From NCBI GenBank assembly GCA_002400365.1, contig DHFK01000151.1, forward strand, positions 1 to 13,241: a stretch of 13,241 nt of DNA, given 5' to 3'. Positions 12,961 through 13,241 of the stretch are shown here, piece after piece; within the stretch, counting starts at the first letter, position 1; each line of letters begins with the position of its first letter. The DNA is from Anaerolineales bacterium UBA4826 (GTDB lineage Bacteria > Chloroflexota > Anaerolineae > UBA4142). The position numbers and the translations under genes were made by a program. Under the pieces are notes generated by a model. The model worked only from the letters and a program-made list of their open reading frames with translations. It had not been told where the DNA came from and made no database searches.

Positions 12961-13241
12961 ATGGCGAATCCAGAGCATTTGGCAATCCTGAAGCAAGGGG
13001 TGGAGGTTTGGAACAAATGGCGGGGTGAAACACTGGCTCACTGATAGACCTCAGCGAGGCAGACCTCAGCGGGGTAGACCTCAAGGGGGCAGACCTCGGT
13101 AGGGCAGACCTCAGCAGGACATGTCTCGTCGGGACAGACCTCAGGAGGGCATATCTCAACGGGGGACACCTCTTTCACGCATACCTCGGTAGGGCGGACC
13201 TCAGCGGGGCAATCCTCAACGGTGCATACCTCAGCAGAGCA
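12961..13241 (+). CDS. Pentapeptide-repeat protein, frameshifted near its N-terminus and cut by the window end
   Basis: The start ATG 12961 encodes MANPEHLAILKQGVEVWNKW, a common N-terminal header of bacterial pentapeptide-repeat proteins, but this frame stops at 13044. From 13047 the next frame reads thirteen A(D/N/Y)LXX-type pentapeptides without a stop to the last base (65 codons: DLSEA, DLSGV, DLKGA and so on). Adding one A to the AAA run at 13028-13030 would join the two as NKWRGE-N-TGSLIDLSEADLSG, so the break is a single-base deletion, either real or a sequencing/assembly error. Such proteins fold as right-handed quadrilateral beta-helices; functions range from gyrase protection to unknown. 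The DNA repeats every 15 bases near GACCTCAGCGGGGCA. No strong ribosome site is visible. The gene continues beyond the window. Confidence 0.8.

Noticed and set aside
12805..13044. 79-codon plus-strand frame beginning upstream of the pentapeptide header
   Set aside because: Its first 52 codons come from the 12815-12849 palindrome and unremarkable sequence; only the part from ATG 12961 resembles a protein family.
12929..13159. Minus-strand frame rich in LRS repeats
   Set aside because: It is the antisense of the pentapeptide-repeat tract; the periodicity is explained by the plus-strand repeats.
13047..13241. Possible CRISPR array or satellite from the regular 15-bp repeats
   Set aside because: The units are contiguous without spacers and translate into canonical pentapeptides, so they are coding repeats.

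Overview
The window looks like accessory-rich chromosome of a free-living, GC-rich, non-model bacterium, most likely Chloroflexota (Anaerolineae-like). This rests on a bacterial mevalonate-pathway kinase, several genes without Shine-Dalgarno sequences that start right after a -10 box, many poorly characterised membrane proteins, and an unusually dense set of short dispersed palindromic repeats of kinds I associate with this phylum. The taxonomic call is inference; no rRNA or tRNA gene is present.

Layout, left to right: (1) <1-720 (+), the C-terminal part of mevalonate kinase, carrying repeat-derived codons in frame. (2) A leftward block: prepilin peptidase (4902-4240), zinc-finger membrane protein (4152-3601), RecN (3564-1774) and a PAP2-family membrane protein (1697-816). 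(3) A rightward eight-helix membrane protein of unknown function (4939-5796), converging on a leftward EamA transporter (6750-5866). (4) A rightward GT-C membrane glycosyltransferase (6876-8363), converging on a leftward exported GH36 alpha-galactosidase (10931-8433), which contains a 203-bp palindromic element read in frame. (5) A rightward FAD-dependent oxidase (11092-12249), then an overlapping DUF4258/DUF2283 pair that resembles a toxin-antitoxin module (12314-12792), and the start of a frameshifted pentapeptide-repeat gene running off the right edge.

The genes do not form one pathway. What unites the window is the behaviour of its repeats. At least six families of short palindromic or tandem repeats sit almost exclusively at gene 3' ends. 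For six genes (mevalonate kinase, RecN, zinc-finger protein, prepilin peptidase, the unknown membrane protein, EamA transporter) the stop codon, and sometimes the last 1-15 codons, lies inside or at the edge of a repeat. Two further elements lie inside open reading frames without breaking them (mevalonate kinase; alpha-galactosidase). One repeat (CTGAGCG-AGTCGAAGG) is translated in the same frame, as ALS(G/A)VEG, in two unrelated genes. This resembles the protein-coding palindromic elements of Rickettsia, and I consider it the most interesting signal here.

Promoters are unusually readable: five 17-bp-spaced -35/-10 pairs and one extended -10 can be placed by eye. Two genes look leaderless (4939 and 10931) and one nearly so (6750). 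Both window edges fall inside repeats, as expected if this is a contig broken at repeats.
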